A stretch of DNA of 64,000 nt from positions 537,396 through 601,395 of the forward strand of contig CALYLX010000152.1 in assembly GCA_944990035.1 (NCBI GenBank), read 5' to 3'. Positions 13,144-24,990 of the stretch are shown piece by piece. Made by a program: the position numbers and the translations under genes. Under the pieces are notes generated by a model. It ran no database searches and was not told the origin of the DNA. It saw only the letters and a list, made by a program, of their open reading frames with translations. Every line of letters starts with the position of its first letter. Position 1 is the first letter of the stretch. The stretch is from Clitopilus passeckerianus (taxonomy: Eukaryota; Basidiomycota; Agaricomycetes; Agaricales; Entolomataceae).

Positions 13144-15454
13144 ATGTCAGTGCTTCAAAATGCTCAAAACTTAGTGATCTTTGGAGGGCAGTTTACCTCT
13201 GTTAACGAAGGCCTAGGCAGCAGTCGGGATCGACCAGGAATAGATGGTATGCACGACCATCTTGGCAGTAGTAATGCGGAAGCTTATTGAGCGCAGGAAT
13301 GCAGCTATTATTGGCCAACGTTGTTCCCAGCGCGTTTCACAATTCTCAAGACAGATTTGACCCTCCCAAATGCCACCCAGAGACGCGTGTCGCCATCCTT
13401 GGGAGGATCATAGATTGGCTAGAGGCGCCCTCTTCTGCCACCCCATTTATGTGGCTATACGGGCCTGCTGGAGCAGGGAAATCCGCGATCGCTCAGACGA
13501 CTGCTGAGAAATGCCAGAATGTTGCTATTCTCGGCGCAACCTACTTCTTCTCTCGGACCTCTGTAGAGCGGAGCGAAATCAAAGGACTGATCCCAACCAT
13601 CAGCTACCAGCTAACGGAAACCATTCCTGCTGTTCGGCCTCTGATCCGTAGAGCAGTGGAGGAACATCCGCTGATCTTCCAGCGTTCACTCGATGAGCAG
13701 CTGAAAGTCCTGATCATTAATCCTTTAAGGGCCCTCGAACCAGCTCTTTCGCGTCGAATGCTCCTCGTCATTGATGGCCTCGACGAGTGTGATGGGTCAG
13801 CTGCCCAGGCAGCTGCTCTTCAGAGCTTGACGGCGCTTTTCAGAAGGGAAGCCCTCCCATTGTTCGTGCTGTGTGCCAGTCGGCCCGAACCAGCGATTCG
13901 AGACGCGTTTAACTCGGAACCACTCTCGCCTCGTTCACAAACAATTCCTATCGGGAATTCATCGGATTCCAGGGCAGATATACGAATCTTCCTTCGCAAT
14001 GGATTCGAGCAACTGAAACGGACGCACATTCTCAGGCGACACATTCCCACAGATTGGCCATCGGATGACGTCGTTGAATGGCTTGTCACAAAATCCTGCG
14101 GCCAGTTCAGCTATGCTTCTACCGTCATGAAATACGTCCAATCCCCCAACAACAGACCAATGGATCGACTTAAAGTCATCCTTGGGATCAATACTGTGAG
14201 GAACGAGCTCCCTTTCGCTGCCTTGGATGCTCTCTATTTCCACGTTCTGTCTGCTGTGGATAGAATCGATGCCGTTCTCGACATTATTAGAGTTATCATC
14301 TTCAGCAAACACCCGTTATTGACTCCCTCCTTCATTGAGGATTTCCTGCTCTACGAGGCCGGAGACGTGACGCTCCTTCTGAGCGGGCTTCATTCGCTGT
14401 TGCATATCCCAAACCCGGAGGATCTCGGCGTATATATAGGGATCCTCCATGCGTCTTTGACGGATTTCTTCATGGATAGATCGAGATCAGGCCGATATTT
14501 CCTACATGAACCCACCTCTCATGCCTTCCTCGCCCGCGCCTGTCTCAGGCAAATATCGTCATACTCAGTTCCTGACGGGGCCAACCCCGTGAATCAAGCC
14601 TGGATCCAATCCGTTTATCATCCGTTTTCATATGCCCATGAATATATTGTGTACCATCTCGAAAGAGCCTTGCCGACCGACGAATTGAAAGATGCCCTCC
14701 TCCAGCTGGACCTTTCGGAGACCATTGAGCGCGCTCATCGTCTGCGCCGATCACTGGCAACCCGATGGCAAGAATCGATTTTCTCCATCCTTTCATGGTC
14801 ATCTCGACTCGACACGGAAGCAATGGAAACTGATGATGGGCAAGAAACACCACCCCCAAATAACCTATTTCTCTCAATACAGACGAAGTACGATGAATGG
14901 CTGAAGTTACGGCTAGACCGGCTGCCGTACTGCGATTGCCTCATGCAGCTTCTTGCACTCGTAGTATGCGAAGCGGGGCCAGGCAGTTGTCAATGCATCT
15001 GCGACGACGGGGAGCCCGATTCAATAGAATTGGATTTCCTTGATTGGGTTGATAAGTCCACAAATATTTTGGACTATTTCGGCTCCTTTCTCCAAGACGA
15101 GGGACGTGCAGAGGGCTACTTTGTGACAGAGGACTATATTGAAGAGGTCGTTTATCAATATGTCAACGACCACCTTGAGGAGATAGAAACTACTGGGTAG
15201 GTGCTTGAGCCCTATTCACGCAATGAATACTGAATTCAATGAATAGATCGCCGTTCGTGTACGAGGAAACCCGGAAAAGAAGATTCGGACACCCATCTGT
15301 CACGGTCGCTTCCCGTATCCTGACAAGAGCCCCTAAATGTCGTGAGATCTTCCGTCGCATAGAAGTCGCAACTGCTACAACACCTTTTTTGGTGACGTTA
15401 TATCTATGGACAATACGGACATCTGCTGAGAGCTATATACAGCAGAGTCGCTGA
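13144..15454 (+). CDS. NACHT-domain STAND NTPase (fungal NLR-like), 736 aa
   Basis: Exons 13144-13246, 13297-15196 and 15247-15454 are joined by two 50-bp introns and give 736 aa. The short N-terminus reads NAQNLVIFGGQF, typical of basidiomycete NACHT proteins. It is followed by the linker AFHNSQDRFDPPKCHPETR and a NACHT domain with Walker A GPAGAGKS (residues 90-97) and Walker B LLVIDGLDECD (about 190-200). The segment CASRPEPAIRDAF fits sensor 1, and a winged-helix-like region ends in the FLHEPTSHAFLARACL region. STAND proteins are ATP-switched; in fungi they act in non-self recognition and programmed cell death. No ankyrin, WD40 or TPR repeats follow, so the C-terminal sensor is short and unclassified. 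If the second intron is not removed, a stop at 15198 ends the protein after 666 residues. Confidence 0.88.
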
Positions 15455-15881
15455 AGGCCAATAATAAGATAGTGTAGTACGTATACGTGTCCGTCTCTCA
15501 TTCAAAAGGCTTTGGTAGCCATTGCCCCGCAATGGAATGAAATAGCTCATAACAGCGATTGTGATTCATAATGATTCCTTGTATGAGAAAAAACTACGCT
15601 CGTGACAAACGTATATATATCTTCGGGCGAAAATGCAAATAGATAGGTATGCGGTATTCTTGGAACCGAAGGGAGGATGTTTGCGGCCAACAACGAAGAA
15701 GATGCAGGTATAATGATATAAATACCAGTCAAAACCAAGGAGCAGGGGATGTAAGCTTAAGATCGTGAGGTATCATAAATCATAAAGTCGTAAGGGTCGT
15801 GTCAAAAGGCAGAGTGAAGAAAAGTATCTTGCAACACTGGAAGAAGATTCCAGCCTGTGGTGATCGATATTGGAATGTTCA
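15455..15881. other. intergenic, convergent 3' ends
   Basis: A/T-rich gap between the NACHT gene (+) and the SAM-domain gene (-). It probably holds the two 3' UTRs; no gene is visible. Confidence 0.5.
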
Positions 15882-18674
15882 TCACCTCCTCCCCGCCCCA
15901 CCAACACTAGCGCTTCCGAGCAGTCCTCTAAGCAGCCACCATCCTTTCCCAGCACCGGCCTTTCCGGCCTTCGAGGTGAACAGCATGCTCCTGAGTACAA
16001 GAACGACAGCACAAACACCTACTCCCAGTAGGAAGCGTGTGTATGCCTTGCAGACGGTTGCTGGGGTGCGATGGGTAGGTACAGCTGCCGCTGATGAGGA
16101 AGAAGCCTCGTTCTTTCCAGATACAGATGCACTGGCAGATGTAGAGTTTGCAGCGGAAGGATCCTCCATGCCAAAAATGGCTGCAAACTGAGCGTACATC
16201 TTCGCCGTCAGGTCGTTGCCTCCAGAGGCGGCAGCAGCAGCAGCTTCCCTCTCTTTCTTGATTTGCTCCTTCTCCCTTTCTTCATCCTCCATAGCAGCAA
16301 TCTTGGCCTCGACATCGGCCAACCGCTTCCTCATCTCGTCTGCCAGCATCCTCGTCTCGTCAACTCGTTTCTTCACCGTATGGTAGGTGGTGTCGATAGT
16401 AGCTTCAACCTTGCGCTTTTCCTGTTCGTCTTCCGTCTGAGCAGAGTGCTCGACAAGGACGTAGTCCTCACCCTGAGAAAGGCGAGAGACCCGAGGTTCA
16501 CTGGGTGGAGGGGTGGGCAGGGAAGACCTGGACAGCTCCTCTTCGCTTGATTTGGTCTGTTGTTCCTCTTGTTCCTCGGGGACTGTGGCCGGTGTAGCTG
16601 CAACTGTGGGAGCTGGAGCGGCGGTCGTGGTTGGCGGGACCCTCTTTACAGTCTCCACCCTTGTTTTCCCATCTCCAACATCACTGAACCACGCATCAAC
16701 ACCTCCCCTCCCGGCTCCTTGCGCACCCTTGCCCTCCTCCCTGGCAAGCAGCTCTTCCATTGTCAATTCTTCATCTTCCGCATCTGTAGCCGGCCTAAAG
16801 GTTTTTGCCGCAGATGGCGAAGACGCGGGCGAGATTCGCGGGTCACTGTAGATATCCTCGACTGCCGAGAACAAGCTGGAGGCGGAGGTATAGCTCCCTT
16901 CAACCCTTCTTATCGACCTTGGCTTGCTCCTTCTTGAAGTGACATTGGCGTTGATCTCCTCTTCACCTTTCTTCCTCCCATCCGATTTGCCGATGCTTCC
17001 CTTCTTCGTTGGTGTGTTCGTGTCGGTGTGAGCAAGGCGAGAGGCAGTGGGAGGAACGCCCTTAACGGTGTCCAAGGTGTCCATCGCACCAAATCCAGCG
17101 ACAGCAGCAGCTTTATCCTTCTTGTTGTCTGACTCCAAGAGGTCCAACAGCTGATCCATAGTCATCTCGGTATGTGCTCCATCATGGTCCTTCACCCCAA
17201 ACGGGTCTTCATCGTCCTCTGGCGACAACGGCGGGGGTGCACTTCGCAACGACGCATGAAGAGGAGTCTCAGGCAGTGGTCGCCTGGACGGGCTCTTCGA
17301 CGGCGAGCCTGGTCCAATCAACCTGGTCGGGTTTGGTGAGAGACCAGAAGTCGTCGTGGAAGCAGCACTGCCACCGAAGTCGAAAGACGACGCAGGTACA
17401 CTGGCAGAAGAGCTTCCAGTATGACTCGGTTTAACGGTTTCCATGTATGGTCCAGGTGGTGGTGAAGGAAGGGGTCGTCCACCCGCAGCAGCCATCGCAC
17501 TCGGGTAATAGAACGGGTCTCCACCGTTGACATTCTCCCTGTCACCTTCGTAATCACCATTCTCGCTGCCACTGGCGCTAGATCGGGACCTTGATCTGGT
17601 GTGCCCCAGGGATCCGGTGGAGTTGCGGTGCGGGTGCGCGTAAACCTCGTCGATGCGTTTGCCTTCCTCTAGGGAGGAGATGATCCCGTGCACGCGGGAG
17701 TTGGCACGATGCTGTTTGGGGCGGTATTTCTGCTTTCGCTCGCCTGCGTCGCTGCCGAAGCTGTCTCGTAGGGAGGATGTAGATGAGGCCGAGGATACGG
17801 AGGCGTTGTCGTCGAAATCCTCCGGTTCTTCAACCTCGTAGGACCGGACAATTCCATCAACATCGGGGGCGGAAGAGTCCGAAGGCCATTGTCGGTTGAT
17901 CCTGGAGCGTAAGCTACGTTGGCGAAGCGTGCGGGAGGCGTCGATGAGCATTTGGCGGTGTTGGTTTGAAGTAATACCATAACTGAATATAAATTAGTCA
18001 ATTATGAAAAACGAGGAAGCAGAATGGTCAGAAACTCACGCATTCAAAACACCTTCATCAAGCCTCAAGAAGGCACGACCATTGATGTCGTTTTCCAAGA
18101 CAAAGTTCTTCACTTCGTCACCCTCATCATCCAGACGGTCTGCAAGTTCCGCAGCCGACCAGGATTTGGGGTTGTCCTCGGCAGCGGCGGGACCTGAACC
18201 GAAGGTAAAGCCGTCCCCACTGAACGGGTTGGCCCTGATGCGCGAGCGGGATGGGGTTCCCGGCACAAATGATGGCTGGGGGAACGGCGGGCTGGAAGCT
18301 GATGACCACGACAGAGGTCTACCATCCGACCGGGTTGCCTGCTCTGCAGAATCCAAAGTGCTTGGATGAGCAGGAGGTGCAGGCAATGGTCTAGGGGCCT
18401 CTTCTTCCCCATTCAAGCTCCGGGAATATTTGTGTCTCCCACTTCCAGACCTTTCCTCTACATGATTCCAAGGAGTAGAGGACTTGGTAGGAGAGGGAGA
18501 TGGAGACGGGACGTAGAATGATCTGTCGTTCTTGTTCGTCACACTACCGGAACGGGTCAAGTTTCCGGTAGATGTCGTCTTAATAGCATATGGATGGGGG
18601 TTTGGCTTAATTTCTTGAGAGTGCCGGGGGTGGTAAGGCGTTGGCGACGGCGACGGGGAAGGTTGAGTTGACAT
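15882..18674 (-). CDS. SAM-domain protein with coiled coil and C-terminal anchor, 911 aa
   Basis: Two exons (18040-18674 and 15882-17982) joined by a 57-bp phase-2 intron give 911 aa. A Ser/Pro-rich N-terminus leads to a SAM domain at about 171-235: WSAAELADRLDDEGDEVKNF, FVLENDINGRAFLRL and, across the splice, VLNAYGI. A long disordered Ser/Pro region follows. A charged helical stretch near residues 780-830 (VKKRVDETRMLADEMRKRL with AKIAAMEDEEREKEQ) looks like a coiled coil. A hydrophobic segment about 40 residues from the end (FLLGVGVCAVVLVL) is followed by basic residues, which suggests a tail anchor in an internal membrane. SAM domains bind other SAM domains, kinases or RNA; partners here are unknown. 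The splice that completes the SAM motif supports the intron strongly. Confidence 0.82.
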
Positions 18675-19606
18675 TGACGTTGAGTAGCTCTGAAAGTCGT
18701 TGCAAAGTCGTTAAAGGTCGTAAAGAAGAAGCAAAGATACTAGAGAAGCCAGAGAATATCCAGTATGTTGAAGCGACAGTAAACCGAGGACTTGAATTCT
18801 GCCAACGCACAAGTTGCAATGTGCGTTTGACTTGTTCGCAGCAGGACGGTGGAAGTGCCAGGCGATGTGGCTGTGTCAGGTGGTTCGATATCTGCATCGT
18901 GCCCTTCCGGCTTTGTTCGGCCCGCCTCGTGCTAATCAGCAATTGATGGGATCAGCGAATCTAATCTTATCGCCTTCCCAGTGCCTTCAACCTCAATGCT
19001 AGAGGTCTGCCACTGGTAGCCACGAATAAAAGGAATCACTCACATAGGATGTTTTAGCCGTGAACTGCTTAAATAGGGATACATAGCTTCCTGGAAGACT
19101 CAACTCACCGAACGACTGGCTATGTGCCTCGAAGAGGAGAGGCTATCGATGTTGGAGAGTGATTGAAATTTCTGGAACTTCCAATTCATCTATCCCCAGT
19201 CGCAATCTGATGTGCGTTTCATTGGGTCGCCAGTGCTTCTGGAATGTCGTTCTAACTCTCGGTATGCTTTGTATCAAGCTATATGCGTAGATTTTACCTG
19301 TTACTTTGCAAGGCCCCCGAACTCAGATCAGGCAGTGGCACGACGGCCTAAATTCCAGAAGCACGGCCCACTTCGTTGGTCATTGTTCCTCTAGCAACCT
19401 CGGTGCGGCCACACATGCGCGGGTGGATTAATCAGTCTACCACGAGTTTTCATTCATTTTGCTCAGTCAGCTCGCAGATCCTACTCTGGGGCATCAATTT
19501 GAATATCATCAGTTCAAATCCGCAGTTGAGGGCTGAAAAGTACACATATAAATCATGATCACCAAAGGCAGAGAGATCCAGGGAAGATTCCTCCAACACG
19601 GAAGCT
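18675..19606. other. divergent promoter region
   Basis: 930 bp between the starts of the SAM-domain gene (-) and the glutathione transferase (+). I see no supported gene. Confidence 0.45.
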
Positions 19607-20433
19607 ATGCCCAACACCGATCCCATTATTTTCTACGATATTCCTGCCAATACCGAATACATTCCGAGCAAAGCTTGGTCTCCGAATCCATGGAAAGCTC
19701 GGTGAAGCTCGTCTTAATTATCCTTGACGGCCGCTTATGTTGAATCCTCGCCTATAGCTTCTTTCTGAACTACAAAGGGATCCCATACAAGACTGAATGG
19801 GTCGAATACCCCGATATTGAGGGAACTTTCAAGAAACTGGAAATCCCCCCATCCTCTATAAGGCCTGATGGATCAAGATACTATAGTTGCCCTGCCATCT
19901 TCGATCCAGCAACGGGAGCTCGAGTCTCCGAGTCTGCTCAGATCGCTGAGTACCTCGATAAACAGTATCCTGGCACACCCAAGCTCTTCCCCGATGGGAC
20001 CCATACTTTACAACACGCGTTTTACAGCGTCTTCGAGGACAAGATGTTTGCAATGTTCCCGCTGTGCATCCCGAAGAGTATCGATAAGATGAACCCGGCA
20101 AGTCAGCCATACCTACATCAAACGAGGGAGAAGTTCTTCGGAAAGACAATGAAGGAGTTATACCCCGTTGGCGAGGCCCGCGTCCAGGTGTGGGCAAAGG
20201 TTAAGGCAGCGTTTGATGCTGTTGATATGTGGTATGAGAAGGGTAAAGGTGATGGGCCCTACCTTCTGGGAAAGGAGCCTGGGTTTGCCGATTTTGTGGT
20301 TGCAGCTTGGGTTATATCAATCAAATTTGTGTTCGGGGAAGATAGCATGGAGTGGCAGGATGTCCGGGGCTGGCACGGCGGCAGATGGAGTTCCATTCTT
20401 GATGGCTTCCAGGAGTATCAGAGTGTACATTAA
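19607..20433 (+). CDS. glutathione S-transferase, 256 aa
   Basis: Exons 19607-19701 and 19758-20433 with a 56-bp phase-2 intron give 256 aa, a normal GST length. The N-terminal thioredoxin-like half has SPNPWKAR, GIPYKTEWVEYPDIE and the glutathione-binding ESAQIAEYLDKQYP. The C-terminal helical half has GPYLLGKEPGFADFVVAAW, the usual N-capping/FADF region. The Ser/Asn-containing SPNPWK active-site area and the VEYPDI block resemble the fungal GSTFuA/etherase-like group, which conjugates glutathione to, or cleaves, wood-derived and other aromatic compounds. Subclass assignment is inference. The ATG opens nine residues before the first beta strand, as in relatives. Confidence 0.88.
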
Positions 20434-21145
20434 CTGATGACATGTAGCGACCAAGTAAATAATTGCTCTCAGATAGTTTTCATCATCTTTGTTACCAGAA
20501 CTAAAACAATAGGATTCCATATTATCGGCCCAGTGGGGACGGTTTCATCAGTATTGGCAATCACTGCATCATCGTTCTTACTTGTCGAGTATAGGCGGAG
20601 TCACGGTCTGGAGAGCAGGTTCGCCTAGAACCTGACTCGGATTCTGATTACTCGCGTACTTGTGCAGCCTAACCTCTTTACAGATTCTCTACTGGTTGGC
20701 CCACGCCCTGGCTTTCTCGGCAGCCTTCACCACATGAGTCTGTTCTATCTGTTTTGAACAGCGAGCTACCATGGTTCTCAATGCGCCAATTGGAACCCTT
20801 TCTTGGTCGACAGCTTGGTCTAAAATGGGGGAGCCACTGTGTCAAGGGACCACCAGTCTGGAGAATATTCTGGCCATGATCAAGATGAAAGCTCTAGTAT
20901 GCTGCAGATATGGAGCTACAGGTGGGCGACGTCTGTTGAGATTGAAGAGTTGCCCGCTTTTCAATACGTTTGTAGTGGTTGAGGAAGACAAAGTCGATGA
21001 AACGTAGTGTTTTATTATCAGCGATACCAATTACAAAGGTTATGGTCATTAAAGTCGGAATGTTCTATGTTGCTCGCGATCCCGACGACTTCTCGAGACG
21101 GAGCAGCCTAGTGGTCAACGCTGCTCACCGGCACGATGATAGCAA
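20434..21145. other. intergenic
   Basis: About 700 bp between the 3' ends of the GST gene (+) and the AlkB-like gene (-). The frame at 20771-21007 has no motif and I leave it unannotated. Confidence 0.45.
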
Positions 21146-22125
21146 CTAGAATACTAGTTGCCGGAACGTCAGGCTAATCCGCCCTTCTTCAACCTTAGGT
21201 TCCCTGTTTTCAGCCATGTCAGTCGGGTTGCCCAAATAGCGAAGTCAACATAGGGGCTTACTTGGGAATTTCATGCTTCCAGTTTCGTTGCGTGTCGCCT
21301 TGCATTACGACCAGCGATCCAGAAGCGAGAAGCCATCGTTTCTTGGAAACAAACTCAACGGGCGTTGGGTCGTCCTTGTCTTCGTCCGCCTTGTTGTCCT
21401 TGGAGTTAGCGGCTTTACCGCCAGCCTTTTTGCCCTTTTTGCTCTTCAGTGTATCGCGGCTCATAATGAATGTACGAGGTGCACCCAGAGAAACCGACGC
21501 AATGACTCTATTTTGTCCATATGAGCACAATATTGAGGTTGAGGATGAGAAACGGCACGCACCTGTTCTCGAGATTGTCCCGATGGTTCCCAATGTAAAT
21601 GGTCCCGTTTTCGTACATGTTCAGCATGACATGGTTGAACTTGACGCCGAGCTTTTCCTCGACGCGATCTTGTATGGCACGAAGGGCAGGAGGATAGTCG
21701 TAATTCAGATTCATGGCATGCCCGCTGTATTTGAGGGTCATCTTTTCATGTGTTGCGTATGCTGAGAAGGAAGTCAGGTTCATGATTTCTGCCATAGCTT
21801 GCAAGCGACGAACCTGCTATCTTTCTTGACTGAATGACCTCTTTTCCGTACACTTTAAGTGTAGGGTTATACCCTGGATGCGTACAGCTTAGCTTCTGTC
21901 AATCCGGAAAGATAGGGACGACATACATGTTTCCAGCTCAAGGAGTTTATCATACCATTTTGTGGCAGTCTCAGCCTCAATGAATTCGGGAACATAGAAG
22001 ACCTCGGCGTCTTGCAGCTCTTTGAGTCTGTACTCGTCAAGCCCTTTGATCTTGTCGACTTCCTCCTCTGGAACTTCTACACGAGGACGCTTGAGTGGCC
22101 GAGGATTGTCATTCTCTTCGGACAT
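21146..22125 (-). CDS. AlkB-like 2-oxoglutarate/Fe(II) dioxygenase (ALKBH2/3 type), 253 aa
   Basis: Five exons (21927-22125, 21814-21873, 21563-21761, 21262-21507, 21146-21203) with consistent phases give 253 aa. The fold markers are in order: WYNPTLKVYG, FNHVMLNMYENG, the iron ligands H and D in GNHRDN, the strand SVSLGAPRTF, the distal iron-binding His in NWKHEIPK, and the 2-oxoglutarate-binding Arg pair in RISLTFR. The last motif appears only when the final 58-bp intron is removed; otherwise the frame stops just after WKHEIPK. AlkB enzymes oxidatively remove alkyl groups from DNA or RNA bases. An acidic/Lys-rich insert (KKGKKAGGKAANSKDN) interrupts the domain. The gene lies 255 bp downstream of the aminotransferase stop, on the same strand. 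Confidence 0.92.
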
Positions 22126-22380
22126 GTTGCAAAATAGGAGGAAGATGTTGTAACGAAGCTCCGGAATGCGGGGATCTCTTCACATTCTCTACTTGGGTCA
22201 AGGCCGAAAATGACTCAGCCAGGGTCTCGTAGGATGGGCTTGCATGAAGGAAAGTTGCAAAAGCATCACGTAAGCGGAAGGTGTAATCTTCAAACTCGAA
22301 GTCAAGGACCGAGAAGGAAACGCTATTATACATCAAGAGACTATTGTGTTTTTACATGCGATCGATAGTACATTCGTGGT

Positions 22381-24234
22381 TCAACCCTCCTTTACAACCT
22401 CCCTGACCGACTCAGCGAAGATCTCAGCACCAGCCTTCAGGTCTGCTTGGCTGATATTGAGAGGCGGAATAAACCTGACGACCTCGTACACGCTCGTCGT
22501 GAGGATCAGTAGCCCCTTATCGATGCACCTCTTCGCCACCCGCGATGCTAGCGAGCTTGGGCTGTTGGGTTTGACTGCAGGGTCGAAACTAGCACTGGGA
22601 CCTGTCGGCGAGGTAAACTCGACTGCGACCATGAGGCCGCTTCCGCGAACGTCAAGGATGTGAGGAGCGATCGCCGGATCCTTCTGAAGAGCGTGGAGAG
22701 CGGAGAAGAGTTCAGCAGATCTGGGGAGTGGTTAGCGAAAAGTATGAGGGCACGAAATCAAAACTTACCTGGCATTCACGTTGTCAACGATTTTCTCCTC
22801 CTTGAAGGCATCTTGGACAGCAACGGCAGCAGCACAAGAGACAGCGTTCCCGGCATATGTTCCTCCCTAGAATAACATCAGCAAAGAGACATGAGTCGAG
22901 ACATAATGGAATCACCATAGTGCCGGGCTTGAGGTGGTCAGTCAACTCCTTGCGACTTACAACACCGGACAAGGGGAAGCCATTAGCCAAGCCCTGCAAA
23001 AACTTTAGTTCCTGTAGCAGTTGTGAAGAGACTGGCATTTCTTACCTTGGCAATAACCAGAATATCTGGTTTGACACCACTGTATTCAATGTTGAAATAT
23101 TTGCCAGTTCGGGCAAATCCACTCTGAACTTCGTCAACAATCAAGAGAATGCCATGCTTGTCGCAGATGGCTCTCAGTCCTTGAAGGTATTCGGGAGGTG
23201 CTTGAACATACCCTCCTTCGCCAAGAAGGGGTTCGATCAGAATGGCGGCAGTGTCTTTAGCAGCGGTTTGCTGGGTGAGCAAGAGCTCTAACTGGTATAG
23301 GGACTTTGCAACAACTTCCGATGTTGGGGTCGAGGGTAGCACGCCATGTTGGTGCCAGTATGGGTACGGGGTAACGAATACGCCAGGCTAAAATGATATT
23401 AGGTACAAGTGCTGGCTCTGTGGTAAGGGGTCGACATACCATTACGGGGAACACCCCTTCGGAATAAATGGTCTTGCTTCTGGTGACAGCCATGGCACCG
23501 AATGTTCGACCATGATAACCGCCTGTCCGTTTACCCTTCAATACGTGGGGTCGCGTAGGTGCGCGAATATCCTACCTTGCATGGCGATAATGTGCTGCCT
23601 GCCGGTCGCTACTCGGGCGAGTTTCATGGCTGCTTCAACAGCTTCAGATCCAGAGTTCCAGAAGAAGAACGAATCCAAGGAAGAGTGAGGCATGACGGGG
23701 ATTAGTCTCTCAATGAGCTGGAGGTAAGGTTTGTGGAAGCCAATGCTACACTATGAATCACGGAAGCATGAGTATTGCTCGACATCAAATGCCAGGTAGA
23801 ACCAACCTGGGCATGGACAAGTTTCAGACATTGCTCAGCAGCAGCCTGACTGACCTTGGGGTGGCAGTGACCTACAAATGGATTAGTTTTACAAGACCTC
23901 CTATGTTGGTTCAACATGGAACTAACCTAAGCCAGTGACACCAATTCCACTAGTGAAGTCAAGCATCTTGCGGCCATCTTCGTACTGAATCCAAGAGCCT
24001 TCGCCTTTCACCATATATCCGCTGGTAATTCGCCCGAGCCCATTGGTGACGTGCTTGCCATAGCTAAGAAGGTCTTTGCCTGTGGCATAATTCCTTACCC
24101 CGCAACGACTTGCGCTGCTTAAACGGGATTTAAGAATGTTGCTTCGCCTAGAGTCTTCGTGAGCATGCTGCCAACATTTCTGTGCTCTACAAGACTTACA
24201 AGGAGCCGTAAGCAGCGCGAAAGATTACAGGCAT
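22381..24234 (-). CDS. class III aminotransferase, 4-aminobutyrate type, 478 aa
   Basis: Nine exons (24200-24234, 23927-24147, 23807-23871, 23576-23750, 23440-23522, 23046-23387, 22916-22993, 22769-22866, 22381-22720) splice in phase to 478 aa. Markers are: FFFWNSGSEAVEAAMKLAR (PLP phosphate site), GGYHGRTFGAMAVT, the class III signature LLIVDEVQSGFARTGKYF with its PLP-ring Asp, the catalytic Lys in IAKGLANGFPLSG, and GGTYAGNAVSCAAA. The N-terminus is Arg/Ser-rich without acidic residues (SRLSSASRCGVRNYATG), which looks like a mitochondrial presequence. The enzyme should move the amino group of GABA (or ornithine or similar) to 2-oxoglutarate in the GABA shunt. The sequence is nearer the bacterial GabT style than yeast Uga1, so the substrate is inferred. 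Confidence 0.9.
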
Positions 24235-24654
24235 TGTCGACGTCTGCCTGGTGGTGGTCGATATCGGTCAAGACGGTTGAAGCCTGGAGCGGAACCCACC
24301 ATTCCGCCTGCAGGCACTAGGTGGACCAGGATTGTGAGAAAGATGATCGAATAACCGGGTCACGGGCTTTAGTCTATTTTGGGAAGCCAAAGCTGTTAGC
24401 GGACTTTGAACTTGAATTCCACCCAGATTCCTCCATGCTTGGGATCGCAAATTCGAAAAGAGTTCGGATTACACGAATAGTACATATGTTCACAAAAACA
24501 AATGAATATTCCGATTTAATACTGTGCGGGGTATCCGGTCCAGAGAGCGCTTATACAGAGAATTGTGGCGCTAAGGAATGAGCAGAAAATGACGACAAGA
24601 AGGACTCTGCACTTCAACAACATCCCGGTGAAAATCTGCCGAATATCCACACTT
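24235..24654. other. intergenic
   Basis: 420 bp between the aminotransferase start and the end of the small dsRBD gene. No feature is supported. Confidence 0.45.
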
Positions 24655-24990
24655 CTAGTTGATGCCCTTAGCAGCGAGCGAGGCAAGAGCGTGCCTTGCC
24701 GCTTCCTCCCTGGCATCCCCCTTGGATGCCGCTCCTTCGGCTTTGCCGCGTTCTTCATCGTTAACTGTTGCCGTTGAATTAGAAGGAAGTCGTACATTAA
24801 GGGGGCAAACATACCGTATACCGTTGCCTTCCATAAGGGAGCGTTCTCCGGACCAGAATATGAGTCCTCGTAGCGAACATTGAGACCTCGACGGGTAGCT
24901 AGATTATTTAAATCTGTTCGATAGTCTGCCAGTGAAAAGGGTGAGCAAAAGACGATCCATGGTGAGTGTTAGAAAGTACGGACGAGGCAT
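24655..24990 (-). CDS. single dsRNA-binding-domain protein, 75 aa
   Basis: Three exons (24984-24990, 24815-24925, 24655-24764) give 75 aa. The whole protein is one double-stranded RNA-binding domain: helix 1 TDLNNLATRRG, the YEDSYSGPENAPLWKATVYV strands, then the ASKGDAREEAARHALASL helix. This matches the dsRBD pattern, in which a basic residue near the N-terminus of the last helix contacts RNA. The 58-bp first intron starts after only seven coding bases and has a slightly weak donor (GTCCGT). Exons 2 and 3 are 111 and 110 nt, the same lengths and phases as in the gene at 47749-48093, so the two are paralogues. Such a small protein may regulate a larger dsRNA-binding partner; that is inference. 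Confidence 0.75.

Noticed and set aside
19509..19522. GTTCAAATC sequence resembling a tRNA T-arm
   Set aside because: Flanking bases do not pair into a T stem, and no D or anticodon arm is found at the right distance.
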